Below, in pieces: positions 63,704 to 64,000 of a stretch of 64,000 nucleotides of DNA (the first letter of the stretch is position 1; every line of letters starts with the position of its first letter). A model generated the notes under the pieces. That model saw nothing but the letters and a program-made list of their open reading frames with translations, did not search any database and had not been told where the DNA came from. Made by a program: the position numbers and the translations under genes. The DNA comes from Bifidobacterium olomucense (lineage in GTDB: Bacteria; Actinomycetota; Actinomycetes; Actinomycetales; Bifidobacteriaceae): positions 62,001 to 126,000 of the forward strand of contig NZ_JAAIIG010000002.1 in assembly GCF_012932375.1 (NCBI RefSeq), written 5' to 3'.

Positions 63704-63857
63704 GCCACGTGACCAGCATCATTCACTTGCAGGTCATTCACTCACCGAGAACCACTCAGCGGCGCACCGCACCGTGCACCGCCCCACACCGCCACGCCGG
63801 AGGAACGCGCCAGCCGATGGGTCCGCAGCCCCCTGCACCACAGGACAGCGGCGCGGA

Positions 63858-64000
63858 TCACCAGTTATGCAATGCCTCGATAAGCGCCACTTCATCCCGC
63901 GGAGCGCCATTCGCCCTACCCCACGATAACGCCGCGTCAATAGCCGCCGCGCTCGGCTTCACACCCAACGTACCAGCCTCCATCCACTCACCCGGCAATG
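63858..64000 (-). CDS. C-terminal end of an unknown gene cut by the window edge
   Basis: 47 codons are visible, ending GAPRDEVALIEALHNW then TGA. Upstream in frame is LPGEWMEAGTLGVKPS, continuing past 64000. Codon use and the amphipathic helix look coding. LPGE recalls the LPxE motif of the MRAH family, but the match is too short to assign. Confidence 0.6.
   Translation of the reverse strand, partial: LPGEWMEAGTLGVKPSAAAIDAALSWGRANGAPRDEVALIEALHNW

Noticed and set aside
1..64000. Integron-type attC sites
   Set aside because: The arms lack the attC core sites, no integrase is in the window, and most cassettes carry their own promoters. Cassette-like behaviour is kept only as a hypothesis.
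1..64000. CRISPR array
   Set aside because: The repeats are palindromic pairs separated by kilobases of genes, not regularly spaced direct repeats with unique spacers. No cas1/cas2 is seen.

Overview
The window is a GC-rich (roughly 60-65%) actinobacterial sequence, most likely from a large extrachromosomal or integrated mobile element of a Bifidobacteriaceae- or Actinomyces-like host. The evidence is the high-GC codon use, LAQTG/FAPTG cell-wall sorting signals with pilin isopeptide domains, a class C sortase, and short N-terminal Cys/His modules of the kind seen on actinobacterial phage and plasmid proteins. There are no rRNA, tRNA or core housekeeping genes. Of 33 genes supported here, 30 read leftward (- strand); only those at 11542, 42732 and 57094 read rightward.

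The layout is unusual. Almost every gene is its own cassette: a -10-like box (GATATT or GGTTAGATRC), a 60-150 nt leader that often holds a GGGGCGG...CCGCCCC hairpin, a Shine-Dalgarno site, one CDS, often a GC-rich terminator hairpin, and then a palindromic boundary repeat, GCGGGTGGTCCGGG - about 14-35 nt - CCCGGACCACCCGC. I count 28 paired copies (one degenerate) plus more than 30 half copies. Purine-rich (GAAGAA) DNA lies to the left of many copies and pyrimidine-rich (TTCTTC) DNA to the right.

Left third (0.6-30 kb): a giant LRR/Listeria-Bacteroides-repeat adhesin, two secreted coiled-coil proteins with sortase-like C-terminal domains, two LPXTG-type pilins, small membrane proteins, and five members of a paralogous family starting with the MRAH/CRA/CPYG module. 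One of these carries a zincin (HEYFH) domain.

Middle (30-42 kb): the probable replication region. It holds two tandem + strand small-RNA units, a protein (30233) homologous to the N-terminus of a TnpB-like nuclease, an intact superfamily 3 helicase (33586-35703), its paralog with a destroyed Walker A motif and a frameshift (31963-33344), three small-RNA candidates, and two mirror-image palindromic modules (36308-37264 and 38543-39343). Each module has a different inverted iteron and lies inside the split arms of a boundary repeat. Next comes a fusion of the 30233-type domain to a complete TnpB RuvC/zinc-ribbon lobe (39758-41758).

Right third (42-64 kb): large acidic unknown proteins, two more MRAH-family members, a conventional TnpB (51803-53074) without TnpA, the class C sortase, a 255-residue paralog pair on opposite strands, a Flp-like pseudopilin, an orphan SPPY-type DNA methyltransferase, a membrane protein and a gene cut by the window edge.

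Inference: the pilins, adhesin and sortase could build a surface pilus although the genes are scattered over 53 kb. The SF3 helicase, its dead paralog, the iteron modules and the small RNAs plausibly make up replication and copy-number control. The boundary repeats look like bidirectional terminators and/or recombination joints for cassette shuffling.
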